From Clostridiales bacterium (GTDB lineage Bacteria; Bacillota; Clostridia; Christensenellales; Aristaeellaceae): DNA of 62,182 bases. Location: contig JAAYEI010000011.1 in the NCBI GenBank assembly GCA_012728815.1, positions 1 to 62,182 of the forward strand, given 5' to 3'. The translations under genes and the position numbers were made by a program. Shown here one piece after another: positions 52,470-62,182 of this stretch. Within the stretch, counting starts at the first letter, position 1. Every line of letters begins with the position of its first letter. The notes under the pieces are model-generated. The model saw nothing but the letters and a program-made list of their open reading frames with translations, was not told the origin of the DNA and ran no database searches.

Positions 52470-53189
52470 ATGGCAGATCAGGTCAGGACAGCGGTCATCA
52501 CCGGGGTGGCCCAGGGGATAGGCCAGGCACTGGCGAAGGGGTTCAAGGCGGCAGGCGCCCGGGTGGCGGGCTTTGACCTGAAGCCGGCTTCCGGGCTGGA
52601 TTTATTTGTCCAGGGCGACCTGGCCGACCCGGGCGCGCTGGCGGATTTCGCGTCCCAGGTCACCCGGCGCTTTGGCCAGGTGGACGTGCTGATCCACAAC
52701 GCCATGCTGTCCCGGGGCGGGATTGACGCCTGCTCCTATGAGGATTTTCTGTATGTGCAGCAGGTGGGCGTGGCCGCGCCCTATTACCTGACCAGGCTGC
52801 TGGCGGACCATTTCTCGCCCGGCGCCAGCGTGCTGATGCTGTCCTCCACCCGGGCCGGCCAGTCCCAGGCCCAGACGGAGAGCTACACCGCCGCCAAGGG
52901 CGGCATCACCGCGCTCACCCACGCGCTGGCGGTCAGCCTGGCGGGCCGCGCCCGGGTGAACGCCATCGCCCCGGGCTGGATTGACACCACCGGCAGCCAG
53001 TTCTCCGGCCCGGACGCCAAACAGCACCCGGCAGGCCGGGTGGGCAAGCCCGAGGACATCGTGAACGCCGCGCTCTTCCTGTGCTCAAGCCGCGCCAGCT
53101 TCATCACCGGGCAGGTGCTGAGGGTGGACGGCGGCATGAGCCGCCTGATGGTATACCATGGCGACGGGGGCTGGACCTACCAGCCCTGA
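52470..53189 (+). CDS. Short-chain dehydrogenase/reductase
   Basis: The 239-residue SDR has the cofactor motif TGVAQGIG, catalytic Ser in MLSSTRAG, and Tyr/Lys in SYTAAKGG. The C-terminal VNAIAPGWIDT and GQVLRVDGGMS are typical of classical SDRs. Substrate is unknown. The start at 52470 has GGGAGG upstream. It closes the operon 75 bases after the CapA-like gene. Confidence 0.88.
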   Translation: MADQVRTAVITGVAQGIGQALAKGFKAAGARVAGFDLKPASGLDLFVQGDLADPGALADFASQVTRRFGQVDVLIHNAMLSRGGIDACSYEDFLYVQQVGVAAPYYLTRLLADHFSPGASVLMLSSTRAGQSQAQTESYTAAKGGITALTHALAVSLAGRARVNAIAPGWIDTTGSQFSGPDAKQHPAGRVGKPEDIVNAALFLCSSRASFITGQVLRVDGGMSRLMVYHGDGGWTYQP

Positions 53190-53225
53190 GCGGCATCCGC
53201 GTTTCCGCAACACACTGCTGATTCT

Positions 53226-53260
53226 CATAAAAACGGGGGCATCCTGCCCCCATTTTTATG
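53226..53260. terminator. Bidirectional terminator
   Basis: GGGGGCA-TCC-TGCCCCC (53235-53251) is flanked by an A-run on the left and a T-run on the right, near-perfectly symmetrical. It serves the SDR gene on the plus strand and the peptidoglycan-binding gene on the minus strand. Confidence 0.8.
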
Positions 53261-53294
53261 CCTGCGAAAACCACATCAGCCCCTGCCCCTCCTT

Positions 53295-54035
53295 TTACTG
53301 TTGGGTGGGCGGGTCCTCCCAGCGGGTGCGGGCGGCCTCCATGGCGGCCTGCACATGGGCGTCATCGATGCGCTGGTTGCCGTCGATGCGGCTGCCAAAG
53401 AAGTGGATGCAGAAATGCCCGTCCATGGCGTTCATGCGGTTGAAGTTATAGCTGTGGGGCATGCCGTTCATGGAGGCGGCGATGACCTGCCCGCGGTAGC
53501 GCAGCAGGATGGGGCGGCGGGCCCAGCTCCACTTGCCGGAATAGGCCCGCTTCATCTCCATGGTGTCAAAGGAGGTGACCGGTTCGGCGTCCAGGTGGCT
53601 GGTGCCCATCATGCGCCGGGCGTTGAAGGTGATGCCGCTGCGCACGTCCTTGACCTCAAACTCAGCCCCCCAGGGGATGAGGTCGCTGCCCCCGGCGTAC
53701 CAGTAGGGCAGCAGGGTGTCTCCGGGCGCCGGCGCGGGGCGGGAAAACAGCAGCTTCAGGCTGGCGGTGTCAGCCCGGCCGGTGGCGGGCAGGCCCTGGT
53801 CCTGCTGGAAGGCGGCCAGCGCCGCCATGGTGGCCTGGCCATAGGCGCCGTCCGCCGGGTGCGGGTAGCCCCGGTGGTGGAGCGCCTGCTGCAGCAGCAG
53901 CACCTGGGCGCCGCGGGCGCCCGGGTTGAGGGGCTGGGTCAGGGCGGCCTGCGGGGGCGGGCTGGCCATCAGCGCGGGGGTGACCAGGCACAGCGCGGCC
54001 AGCAGGGCAAGCAGCAAGCGGCGGTTGATGCTCAT
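53295..54035 (-). CDS. Secreted peptidoglycan-binding protein with HFCIHF domain
   Basis: The 246-residue protein has a signal peptide, then a PG_binding_1 domain (NPGARGAQVLLLQQALHHRG, DGAYGQATMAALAAFQ) near 37-92. A C-terminal domain of about 130 residues ends with MDGHFCIHFFGSR. The His/Cys cluster there recalls an L,D-transpeptidase active site (H...S/C-I-H/R-L), though I cannot confirm the family. It probably binds or remodels the cell wall. It overlaps the preceding gene by four bases. Confidence 0.7.
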   Translation of the reverse strand: MSINRRLLLALLAALCLVTPALMASPPPQAALTQPLNPGARGAQVLLLQQALHHRGYPHPADGAYGQATMAALAAFQQDQGLPATGRADTASLKLLFSRPAPAPGDTLLPYWYAGGSDLIPWGAEFEVKDVRSGITFNARRMMGTSHLDAEPVTSFDTMEMKRAYSGKWSWARRPILLRYRGQVIAASMNGMPHSYNFNRMNAMDGHFCIHFFGSRIDGNQRIDDAHVQAAMEAARTRWEDPPTQQ

Positions 54036-54994
54036 GGCGCCGGGTTGGGGTCAAACCACAGCGGGTGGTCAGATCCCGGCTGAAACACCAGCAGCGGCAG
54101 GTCCCCCTTGTCAATCAGGCAGGCCAGGATGGCGCTGTGCTCGCCCCCGGCGTACAGCGTGCGCAGCTCGTGGGGCGCGTTGATGAGAAAATGCTGGCGG
54201 TACTCGGCCCCCTGGGCGTTGACAAAATAGAAGTCCGCCGGGCTGATGGGCGCGCGGCCGGCGGGCGCCTCCAGCGCCCGCACGGTCAGCTCCACCACGA
54301 AGTACTCCTGGTTGCGCGGCGGGCTGATGTTGTAGGGGCTGAGGGACTTGGCCTTATTCAGGGCGGCGTTGCCCCGGTAGCTTTTGGTCAGCACAAACTC
54401 AAAGCTGGCGTAGTCCGTCCACCAGGAGCCCGCGTAGGTCGCGGGAACATTCAGGGGGGCGGGGTCAGCCCGGCTGCCCTGGTGGGGCGGCGCGGCCAGC
54501 GGGGCAGGTTGCGCGGCCTGGAGGATGATCAAATCAGCCTGTACCAGCGGCGCGCCATCCGCGGGGTGGTCGCTGCCGGTGAAGGGCAGCAGGCCCTCAA
54601 ACACGCCGAGGGCCTGGACAGCGTCCCCCTGCAGCAGCAGGCGCTCCCCCGCGGCGGGGGCATAGCGCAGCGCGAAGACCCGTTCCGGCTTGCTGTCAAG
54701 CGACAGGGTGTAGAGGTAGCCCCCGGCCTCCTGTTTGACGCTGAGGATGATGCCCAACAGCCGCACCCGCTCCTGCAAGCGGGGCTGGGGGTCCCGGGCA
54801 TAGGCCTCGCCGTCCAGCACGTCCAGGTAGCCCCCGGCGTCCGGCAGCTGCAGCAGGCGCAGCCGGGCGTCCACCGACTCGCGCAGCTGGGTGAGCTGGT
54901 CCGCGTCCAGGCCCTCCAGGGCAGGCAGGGACGCCGCCAGGGCGCCCAGGGGCAGCAGGCAGAGGGCCAGCAGCAGGGTGCAGGTTCGTTTCAT
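54032..54994 (-). CDS. Secreted protein with C-terminal DUF4352-like domain
   Basis: The 320-residue protein has a signal peptide (LLLALCLLPLGALAA), a helical start and a small beta region. A C-terminal immunoglobulin-like part follows: EYFVVELTVRALEAPAGRAP, then DFYFVNAQGAEYRQHF and a closing VFQPGSDHPLWF, similar in order to DUF4352. The start at 54994 follows GGGAGG; the longer frame to 55072 passes the promoter. Function unknown; co-translation with a peptidoglycan-binding protein points to the envelope. Confidence 0.6.
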   Translation of the reverse strand: MKRTCTLLLALCLLPLGALAASLPALEGLDADQLTQLRESVDARLRLLQLPDAGGYLDVLDGEAYARDPQPRLQERVRLLGIILSVKQEAGGYLYTLSLDSKPERVFALRYAPAAGERLLLQGDAVQALGVFEGLLPFTGSDHPADGAPLVQADLIILQAAQPAPLAAPPHQGSRADPAPLNVPATYAGSWWTDYASFEFVLTKSYRGNAALNKAKSLSPYNISPPRNQEYFVVELTVRALEAPAGRAPISPADFYFVNAQGAEYRQHFLINAPHELRTLYAGGEHSAILACLIDKGDLPLLVFQPGSDHPLWFDPNPAP

Positions 54995-55039
54995 CCAACA
55001 TACCTCCCGGGGTGGGCAGGGAAAGGGGCCGTCATGGTG

Positions 55040-55048
55040 AGTATACCA
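55040..55048 (-). promoter_or_regulatory. Extended -10 promoter of the two-gene secreted-protein operon
   Basis: Minus strand TGG-TATACT; no good -35. Confidence 0.5.
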
Positions 55049-55073
55049 CGAGGGCCGGCCCAGCGCATGCAAG

Positions 55074-55101
55074 GGCCCCGCCGGCTGATGCCGGCGGGGC
55101 C
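55074..55101. terminator. Strong hairpin after the sugar-binding protein gene
   Basis: A perfect 12-bp stem (55074-55085 with 55090-55101, loop TGAT) lies 30 bases past the stop of the minus-strand binding-protein gene. A T-run follows only on the plus strand, so its action on the minus strand is uncertain. Confidence 0.5.
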
Positions 55102-55131
55102 AGGGGTTTTATCCTGAGGGATGGTGTCCCT

Positions 55132-56454
55132 TTAGTTGGTCAGGTTGTAGATCTCGATGGCGGAGTTGATGTCACGGGCCAGGTTGGTCACCGTGTCCTC
55201 AACGCTCAGCTCACCGTTGATCAGCCGCTCGGTGTACTGCTCCACCAGGGCGCGGGCCTCGGGGAAGACGCTCAGCAGCGCGCCGGCAAACTCGGGCTTG
55301 GTGGCGTGCAGCTGCTCAATGGCGGTGCCAAACTGCGGGTACATCGCCAGGTTCTCCTTGAAGGCCTCGACTTCGTGGGTGGCCACGGTGATGGGGAAGT
55401 AGCCGGTCTGGGCGTTCCAGAAGGCCTGGACATCCGGAGAGATCATGTACTTGACAAACTCCCAGGAGGCGTTCTGGCGGGCTTCGTCGCCGGTGTTGAG
55501 CATCCACAGCGAGCCGCCGCCGATGGACACACCGCCTTCATCATCCGGGTGGATGTTGGGGAAGAAGCCGGTGCCGATCTCAAAGTTGTCGCCCACGTTG
55601 GTCAGCAGGGATTTGAGGGCCGCGGTGGACTCCAGGGTGATGGCGATGTTGCCGGAAATGAAGGCGGCCTTGGCGTCGTTGTTGCCGCGGCCCAGGTAGG
55701 TGATGATGCCGCCGTCAATGAGCTTTTTCCAAACCTCAAACACGGCCTTGGCGCCGCCGGACTCGTCAAACACCACGCGGGTGGCGGGCTCTTCGCCGCG
55801 GCCATTGTTGTTGTCCACATAGTGCTTGGCCATCTTGCCCTGCCACTGCTCGAAGAACCAGCCGTAGTTGCCCATGCCAAAGCCATAGCGCTCCACCTTG
55901 CCCTCGGCGTCCTTGATGGTGAGCTTCTCGGCGAACTCGATGATCTCGTCAAAGTTCTTGGGCGCGACCTCCGGGTCCAGGCCGGCTTCCTCAAACGCGG
56001 TCTTGTTGTAGTACAGCAGGGGGGTGGAGGAGTTGAAGGGCATGGAGTAGAGGATGTCGTCAATGGTGTAGTAGGCGGCGATGTTGGGCTCGATCTGGGA
56101 GATGTCGTACTCTTCCGTGTCGATCATCATCTGCATGGGCAAGGCCCAGCCCGAGTCAATCATGAAGCGGGAGCCGATGTCATAGATCTGCATGACGTCC
56201 GCGGGCATGGCGCTCATGCCGGCCGCCTTGACCTTGTTGATGGCGTCGTCGTAGGAGCCCTGGAACTCAACGTTGACCTTGATCTTGCCTTCGTAGGCGG
56301 CGTTGAAGTCTTCCACCATCTTGGCGATGGCTTCACCGTTGACGCCTCCCATGGAATGCCAGAAGGTGATTTCGGTGGCGGGTTGTGCGGCAAACGCGCT
56401 GGTGACACCCAGCAGCAGGCACAGCGCCAGGGCAAGTGATAACAGTTTACGCAT
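55132..56454 (-). CDS. UgpB-like sugar-binding protein
   Basis: The 440-residue binding protein of an importer belongs to the family 1 extracellular solute-binding proteins. The signal peptide ends TSAFAA, then EITFWHSMGGVNGEAI begins the mature domain, as in UgpB-like proteins. No lipobox cysteine is seen. The ligand may be an oligosaccharide or glycerol-3-phosphate diester; the divergent beta-galactosidase favours a galactoside. GAAAGGGG precedes the ATG. Confidence 0.85.
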   Translation of the reverse strand: MRKLLSLALALCLLLGVTSAFAAQPATEITFWHSMGGVNGEAIAKMVEDFNAAYEGKIKVNVEFQGSYDDAINKVKAAGMSAMPADVMQIYDIGSRFMIDSGWALPMQMMIDTEEYDISQIEPNIAAYYTIDDILYSMPFNSSTPLLYYNKTAFEEAGLDPEVAPKNFDEIIEFAEKLTIKDAEGKVERYGFGMGNYGWFFEQWQGKMAKHYVDNNNGRGEEPATRVVFDESGGAKAVFEVWKKLIDGGIITYLGRGNNDAKAAFISGNIAITLESTAALKSLLTNVGDNFEIGTGFFPNIHPDDEGGVSIGGGSLWMLNTGDEARQNASWEFVKYMISPDVQAFWNAQTGYFPITVATHEVEAFKENLAMYPQFGTAIEQLHATKPEFAGALLSVFPEARALVEQYTERLINGELSVEDTVTNLARDINSAIEIYNLTN

Positions 56455-56485
56455 GTAGTGTTCCCCTTTCTTTTTTTATAAAAAC

Positions 56486-56505
56486 ACAGCCCTTGGGCTA
56501 TGGTT
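56486..56505 (-). promoter_or_regulatory. Intercistronic hairpin with T-run upstream of the binding-protein gene
   Basis: On the minus strand AGCCC-AA-GGGCT (56488-56499) is followed by GTGTTTTTATA. It may partly terminate permease transcripts or adjust expression of the binding protein. Confidence 0.4.
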
Positions 56506-57342
56506 TTATCCTTTGACAGCCCCGGCCATCAGGCCGTTGATGAGCTGCTTTTGCATGAAGATGAAGATGGACAGCGAGGGCACGATCACGATGACCACCC
56601 CGGCCATCATCAGCCCCAGGGATTCCGCGTCGATGTCGTAGAGCATGCTGATGCCGATTTGCACCGTGCGGTAGTTGGCGGAGTTGGTGACCAGCAGCGG
56701 CCACATGTACTGGTTCCAGGTGTTCAGGAAGACGTAGGCGCCCAGGGCGCCCAGGGCCGGGCGGGACAGGGGGATGACGATGGAGGCCATGAAGCGCGGG
56801 TTGCTGCACCCATCAATGCGCGCGGCCTCATGCAGTTCCTTGGCAAAGGCCAGGTAGCTCTGCCGCAGCAGGAAGATGCCCATGGCGGAGGTCAGGTAGG
56901 GGACGATCAGCGCGCGGAAGGTGTCCAGCCAGCCCCAGCGGCTGACGGTGAGGTAGTTGGCGATGATGGTGGCTTCGCCCGGCACCATCATGGTGGCCAG
57001 CACCAGGATGAACAGCAGCTTCTTGCCCTTGAAATCCAGGAAAGCGAAGGCGAAGGCGGCCATGGAGCAGGTCAGCATCTGCCCCAGCATCACGGTGGTG
57101 GATACGATGAAGGAGTTGCGGATAAAAGTGAGGAAGGAATAGGCCGGGTTGGTGAAGGCCTTGACATAGTTGCCCAGGTTAATGGAGGAAGGGATGAGGT
57201 GGTTCTGGTAAATCTCGCTGGGGGGCATCACGGAGATGGACAGGGTGTACAGCAGCGGCAGCAGGATGATGACCAGGATGGGCAGGTTCAGCAAAAAGTT
57301 GAAGGCGTTGGTGATTTTTCTCTTGGTGGCCATCGTGGTCAT
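56506..57342 (-). CDS. UgpE-like sugar ABC transporter permease
   Basis: The 278-residue permease has six membrane helices and the EAA loop EAARIDGCSNPRFMASIVIP near 190-209, contacting the ATPase. The C-terminal KQLINGLMAGAVKG is the family ending. The ATG overlaps the upstream permease by four bases. No ATPase gene is in this operon, so a shared MsmK/UgpC-type ATPase from elsewhere must serve it. Confidence 0.9.
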   Translation of the reverse strand: MTTMATKRKITNAFNFLLNLPILVIILLPLLYTLSISVMPPSEIYQNHLIPSSINLGNYVKAFTNPAYSFLTFIRNSFIVSTTVMLGQMLTCSMAAFAFAFLDFKGKKLLFILVLATMMVPGEATIIANYLTVSRWGWLDTFRALIVPYLTSAMGIFLLRQSYLAFAKELHEAARIDGCSNPRFMASIVIPLSRPALGALGAYVFLNTWNQYMWPLLVTNSANYRTVQIGISMLYDIDAESLGLMMAGVVIVIVPSLSIFIFMQKQLINGLMAGAVKG

Positions 57343-58271
57343 GAGTAATGCACGCTCCTTTTCTCAAAGCTGAACTGAATGAGCGTGATGACCAGCACAA
57401 TCAGGAAGAGGATGATGGAGCGGGCCGCCGCCGTGCCAAAGCGGAAGTTGAAGAAGGCGTCCCGGTAAATGGCGTAGACAATCACGTTGGTGGCGTCCCC
57501 CGGGCCGCCCTGGGTGAGCAGGCGGATCTGGCTGAAGGACTGGAAGGCGCCGATGATGTTGATGATGATCTGGAAGAACAGCGTGGGGGAGATGCTGGGC
57601 AGGGTGATGCTGAACAGCTTGCGCCAGTAGTTGGCCCCGTCGATGGAAGCGCTCTCATACAGCTCATCGGGCACGTTGCGCAGCCCTGCTGAAATGAAGA
57701 TGAAGTTGATGCCGCTGGCCAGCCAGATGGTGAGCACGGAGACGGAGAACAGCGCCCAGGCCGGGTCACCCGTCCAGTTGATGCGCGTGCCCAGCAGGAT
57801 GTTGAGCAGGCCGTTGGTGGGGTGCAGGATCATGCGGAAGGCCATGGAAGCGGCGGCAGAGGCAATGGCCACCGGCATGGCATAGGAGGCGCTGGCGAAG
57901 GTGACGCCCGGGTACTTGCGCACGGTGAGCAGGCTGGTGATTAGCCCGATGACCAGCCCGCCCAGGGCCACGATGACCACAAACTGGAAGGTGACCAGCA
58001 CGCTGGCCCAGAACTGGTCGCTGGTCAGCAGGTCAATGTAGTTTTGCAGCCCCAGGTTTTCCGGCTTCCAGAAGACCTTGGCGTTGCCGTATTTGTCTGT
58101 CAGGAAGGTGCTCAGGTAGATGGTGCGCGCGAAGGGATAGAACAGGAAAACGCCAAACACCGCGAAGGCGGGCGCCAGGAAGAGATAGGGCTCAATCAGG
58201 TCGTAGAAGGTCTTGCGCGGGCGTGGCCGCCCGGTCCTCGCGGGCAGCCGGTCTACCTGGTGGGCGCTCAT
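57339..58271 (-). CDS. UgpA-like sugar ABC transporter permease
   Basis: The 310-residue permease partner has a basic N-terminal tail, a first helix at FLAPAFAVFGVFLFYPFART and the EAA-like loop ESASIDGANYWRKLFSITLP. The start at 58271 follows GGAGG; the longer frame to 58328 would contain the promoter and operator. It is the first gene of the transporter operon, divergent from the beta-galactosidase. Confidence 0.9.
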   Translation of the reverse strand: MSAHQVDRLPARTGRPRPRKTFYDLIEPYLFLAPAFAVFGVFLFYPFARTIYLSTFLTDKYGNAKVFWKPENLGLQNYIDLLTSDQFWASVLVTFQFVVIVALGGLVIGLITSLLTVRKYPGVTFASASYAMPVAIASAAASMAFRMILHPTNGLLNILLGTRINWTGDPAWALFSVSVLTIWLASGINFIFISAGLRNVPDELYESASIDGANYWRKLFSITLPSISPTLFFQIIINIIGAFQSFSQIRLLTQGGPGDATNVIVYAIYRDAFFNFRFGTAAARSIILFLIVLVITLIQFSFEKRSVHYS

Positions 58272-58294
58272 CCATTGGCCTCCATCATGATTTT

Positions 58295-58308
58295 TGTGAC
58301 CTGTCACA
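58295..58308. promoter_or_regulatory. Candidate operator TGTGAC-CT-GTCACA
   Basis: A perfect 6-bp inverted repeat with 2-base spacer lies just past the transporter -10, near the predicted start of transcription. A second imperfect palindrome, GTGT-8-ACAC, overlaps the -10 at 58315-58330. The likely protein is a sugar-responsive repressor, not encoded here. Confidence 0.45.
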
Positions 58309-58318
58309 GGCTTTGTGT

Positions 58319-58327
58319 AGTGTACCA
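58319..58327 (-). promoter_or_regulatory. Promoter of the UgpAEB-like operon
   Basis: Minus strand TGG-TACACT, an extended -10 about 48 bases ahead of the permease start. Confidence 0.5.
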
Positions 58328-58522
58328 CACCGGGACGGGGCTACAAACGCCTGCCCCTACCGGGGGGGAAAACAACGCAACGCCTGCTCTGTTCATGGGG
58401 TTGGGGCAAAAATGCGGGGTTTTCCGCATGGCCCTTTACAACAATTTAAGTCTCTGCTGACCATGTTACCGCATCAGGGCCCGATTGTAAAGTGCGGGTA
58501 AAGCCGCCCGCCGCCCCCGGGC

Positions 58523-58551
58523 TTTACAGGGGGAGGGCGATGGGCTACAAT
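58523..58551 (+). promoter_or_regulatory. Promoter of the beta-galactosidase gene
   Basis: TTTACA (58523-58528), 17-base spacer, TACAAT (58546-58551). The leader is about 50 bases. Between the two divergent promoters (58330-58520) only a small ATGCGG/CCGCAT hairpin near 58412-58429 is visible. Confidence 0.6.
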
Positions 58552-58577
58552 CAGCCTTGAGTTTGACAAGGAAATAA

Positions 58578-61616
<3,039 letters not shown>

Positions 61617-61987
61617 GGTCCGCGGCGCCCGCCGCGCGCGGGTGCCTGTCCCATCCTGCAGCCAGCAGGTGAGGCCCGGGCCATCCCGGTCTGCCCCCAA
61701 TGGGCTGCGCTCCGTGATCCCTTGTGTTGATTGGAATGATGACAGCCTGTCCGGGCCGCCGCGGTGGCCCGGCCAGGTTCTTTGTCTGCGCCGCACACCG
61801 AAAAACTGGTGAAAAAAATGTCAGAAAGTATAAATGTTGTGATTAGACGCCCGTTTGCCGGGTATATAAACATTGAGTGTGAAAACGTTACCGGGAGAAG
61901 GCTCCCGGCCTGCTCCGGCAGGGCCACGAGGCGCCTGGTCGCCTGGCGGGCGGACACACAAAAACACACCAAATTAAGGAGGAACCC
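61617..61987 (+). promoter_or_regulatory. Intergenic control region with cre-like operator
   Basis: This 371-base stretch has no gene. A GC-rich hairpin without T-run follows lacZ (61625-61647). From about 61800 it becomes AT-rich, with a TATATA/TATAAA -10-like site (61863-61870; weak TTGTGA upstream at 61837). TGAAAACGTTACCG at 61880-61893 matches the LacI/CcpA cre pattern at 12 of 14 positions and lies just past that -10. AAGGAGG at 61976 is the ribosome site of the next gene. Confidence 0.5.
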
Positions 61988-62182
61988 ATGCGCAAACTGA
62001 TGACACTTGCCCTTGCGGCCCTGTTCGCGCTCAGCCTGGCTGTGACCCCTGCCCTGGCTGAAACCCCTGTTGAGATTTCCGTCTTCCAGCTGAAGGTGGA
62101 GATTGACCCGATGATCCAGGCCTTTGGCAAGCTGTACAACGAGAAGCACCCCGGCGTCACGGTGACGGTGGAGACCCTGGGC
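61988..62182 (+). CDS. Extracellular solute-binding protein, partial (cut by window end)
   Basis: The first 65 codons are present. A signal peptide (MRKLMTLALAALFALSLAVT, cleavage after PALA) is followed by ETPVEISVFQLKVEIDPMIQ and a FGKLYNEKHPGVTVTV stretch, the usual start of family 1 sugar-binding proteins. No lipobox cysteine is seen. The gene continues beyond the window; with the cre-like operator it probably opens another sugar-transport operon. Confidence 0.75.
   Translation, partial: MRKLMTLALAALFALSLAVTPALAETPVEISVFQLKVEIDPMIQAFGKLYNEKHPGVTVTVETLG

Overview
The window is GC-rich bacterial chromosome packed with genes on both strands. It looks like a Gram-positive anaerobe of the class Clostridia (Bacillota). 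The pointers are a DapL-type lysine pathway, a TlpA / CXXC peptide / 4Fe-4S operon of the kind known from Clostridioides difficile, strong AGGAGG ribosome sites, consensus and extended -10 promoters, a GAAC-N4-GTTC LexA box, and sugar ABC transporters without their own ATPase. The genus cannot be fixed from sequence alone; a gut Christensenellales-like lineage is a guess. No rRNA, tRNA, CRISPR array or insertion sequence was seen.

Layout. 1-9.1 kb: a structured, possibly RNA-coding element at the very left edge, a D-2-hydroxyacid dehydrogenase, a TM2 membrane protein, a GH63-like glycosidase preceded by a signal-peptide-like micro-ORF, and sbcD-sbcC. 9.1-16.9 kb: minus-strand operon argS-dapF-dapL-purA-DMT exporter, with lysA divergent, so three lysine/diaminopimelate genes flank argS. 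17-22.5 kb: a DUF4342-like protein, a P-II-like protein plus a DUF1538 membrane protein, and an M3 peptidase. 22.7-28.2 kb: a two-gene restriction-modification-like defence module whose large protein joins a GIY-YIG-type domain, a helicase and an N6-adenine methylase; its specificity region is strikingly AT-rich. 28.3-33.6 kb: a ChvE/MmsA/MmsB-type sugar ABC transporter with a divergent phosphotriesterase-family hydrolase. 33.6-35.7 kb: a four-gene phage-like cassette (HTH, sigma-region-4-like, small protein, terminase large subunit) behind a perfect promoter overlapped by a LexA box. 35.8-43.7 kb: a DUF2927 protein, then pdp-tlpA-CXXC peptide-4Fe-4S protein-secreted protein and a large repeat protein. 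43.9-53.2 kb: acyltransferase-hemW, an SH3b protein, and a cell-envelope operon with two phosphodiester glycosidases, an Lgt-like protein, an LRR protein, a CapA-like protein and an SDR. 53.3-55 kb: two secreted proteins on the minus strand. 55.1-62.2 kb: a three-gene sugar ABC transporter divergent from a GH2 beta-galactosidase, then the start of another binding protein behind a cre-like operator.

How it fits together. Much of the window serves saccharide uptake and breakdown (two ABC systems, GH2, GH63-like enzyme, phosphodiester glycosidases) and envelope maintenance. The two most unusual parts are the SOS-controlled terminase cassette without capsid genes and the two-gene defence module with an exchanged specificity region. 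Function calls rest on motifs read from the translations; no database search was possible.
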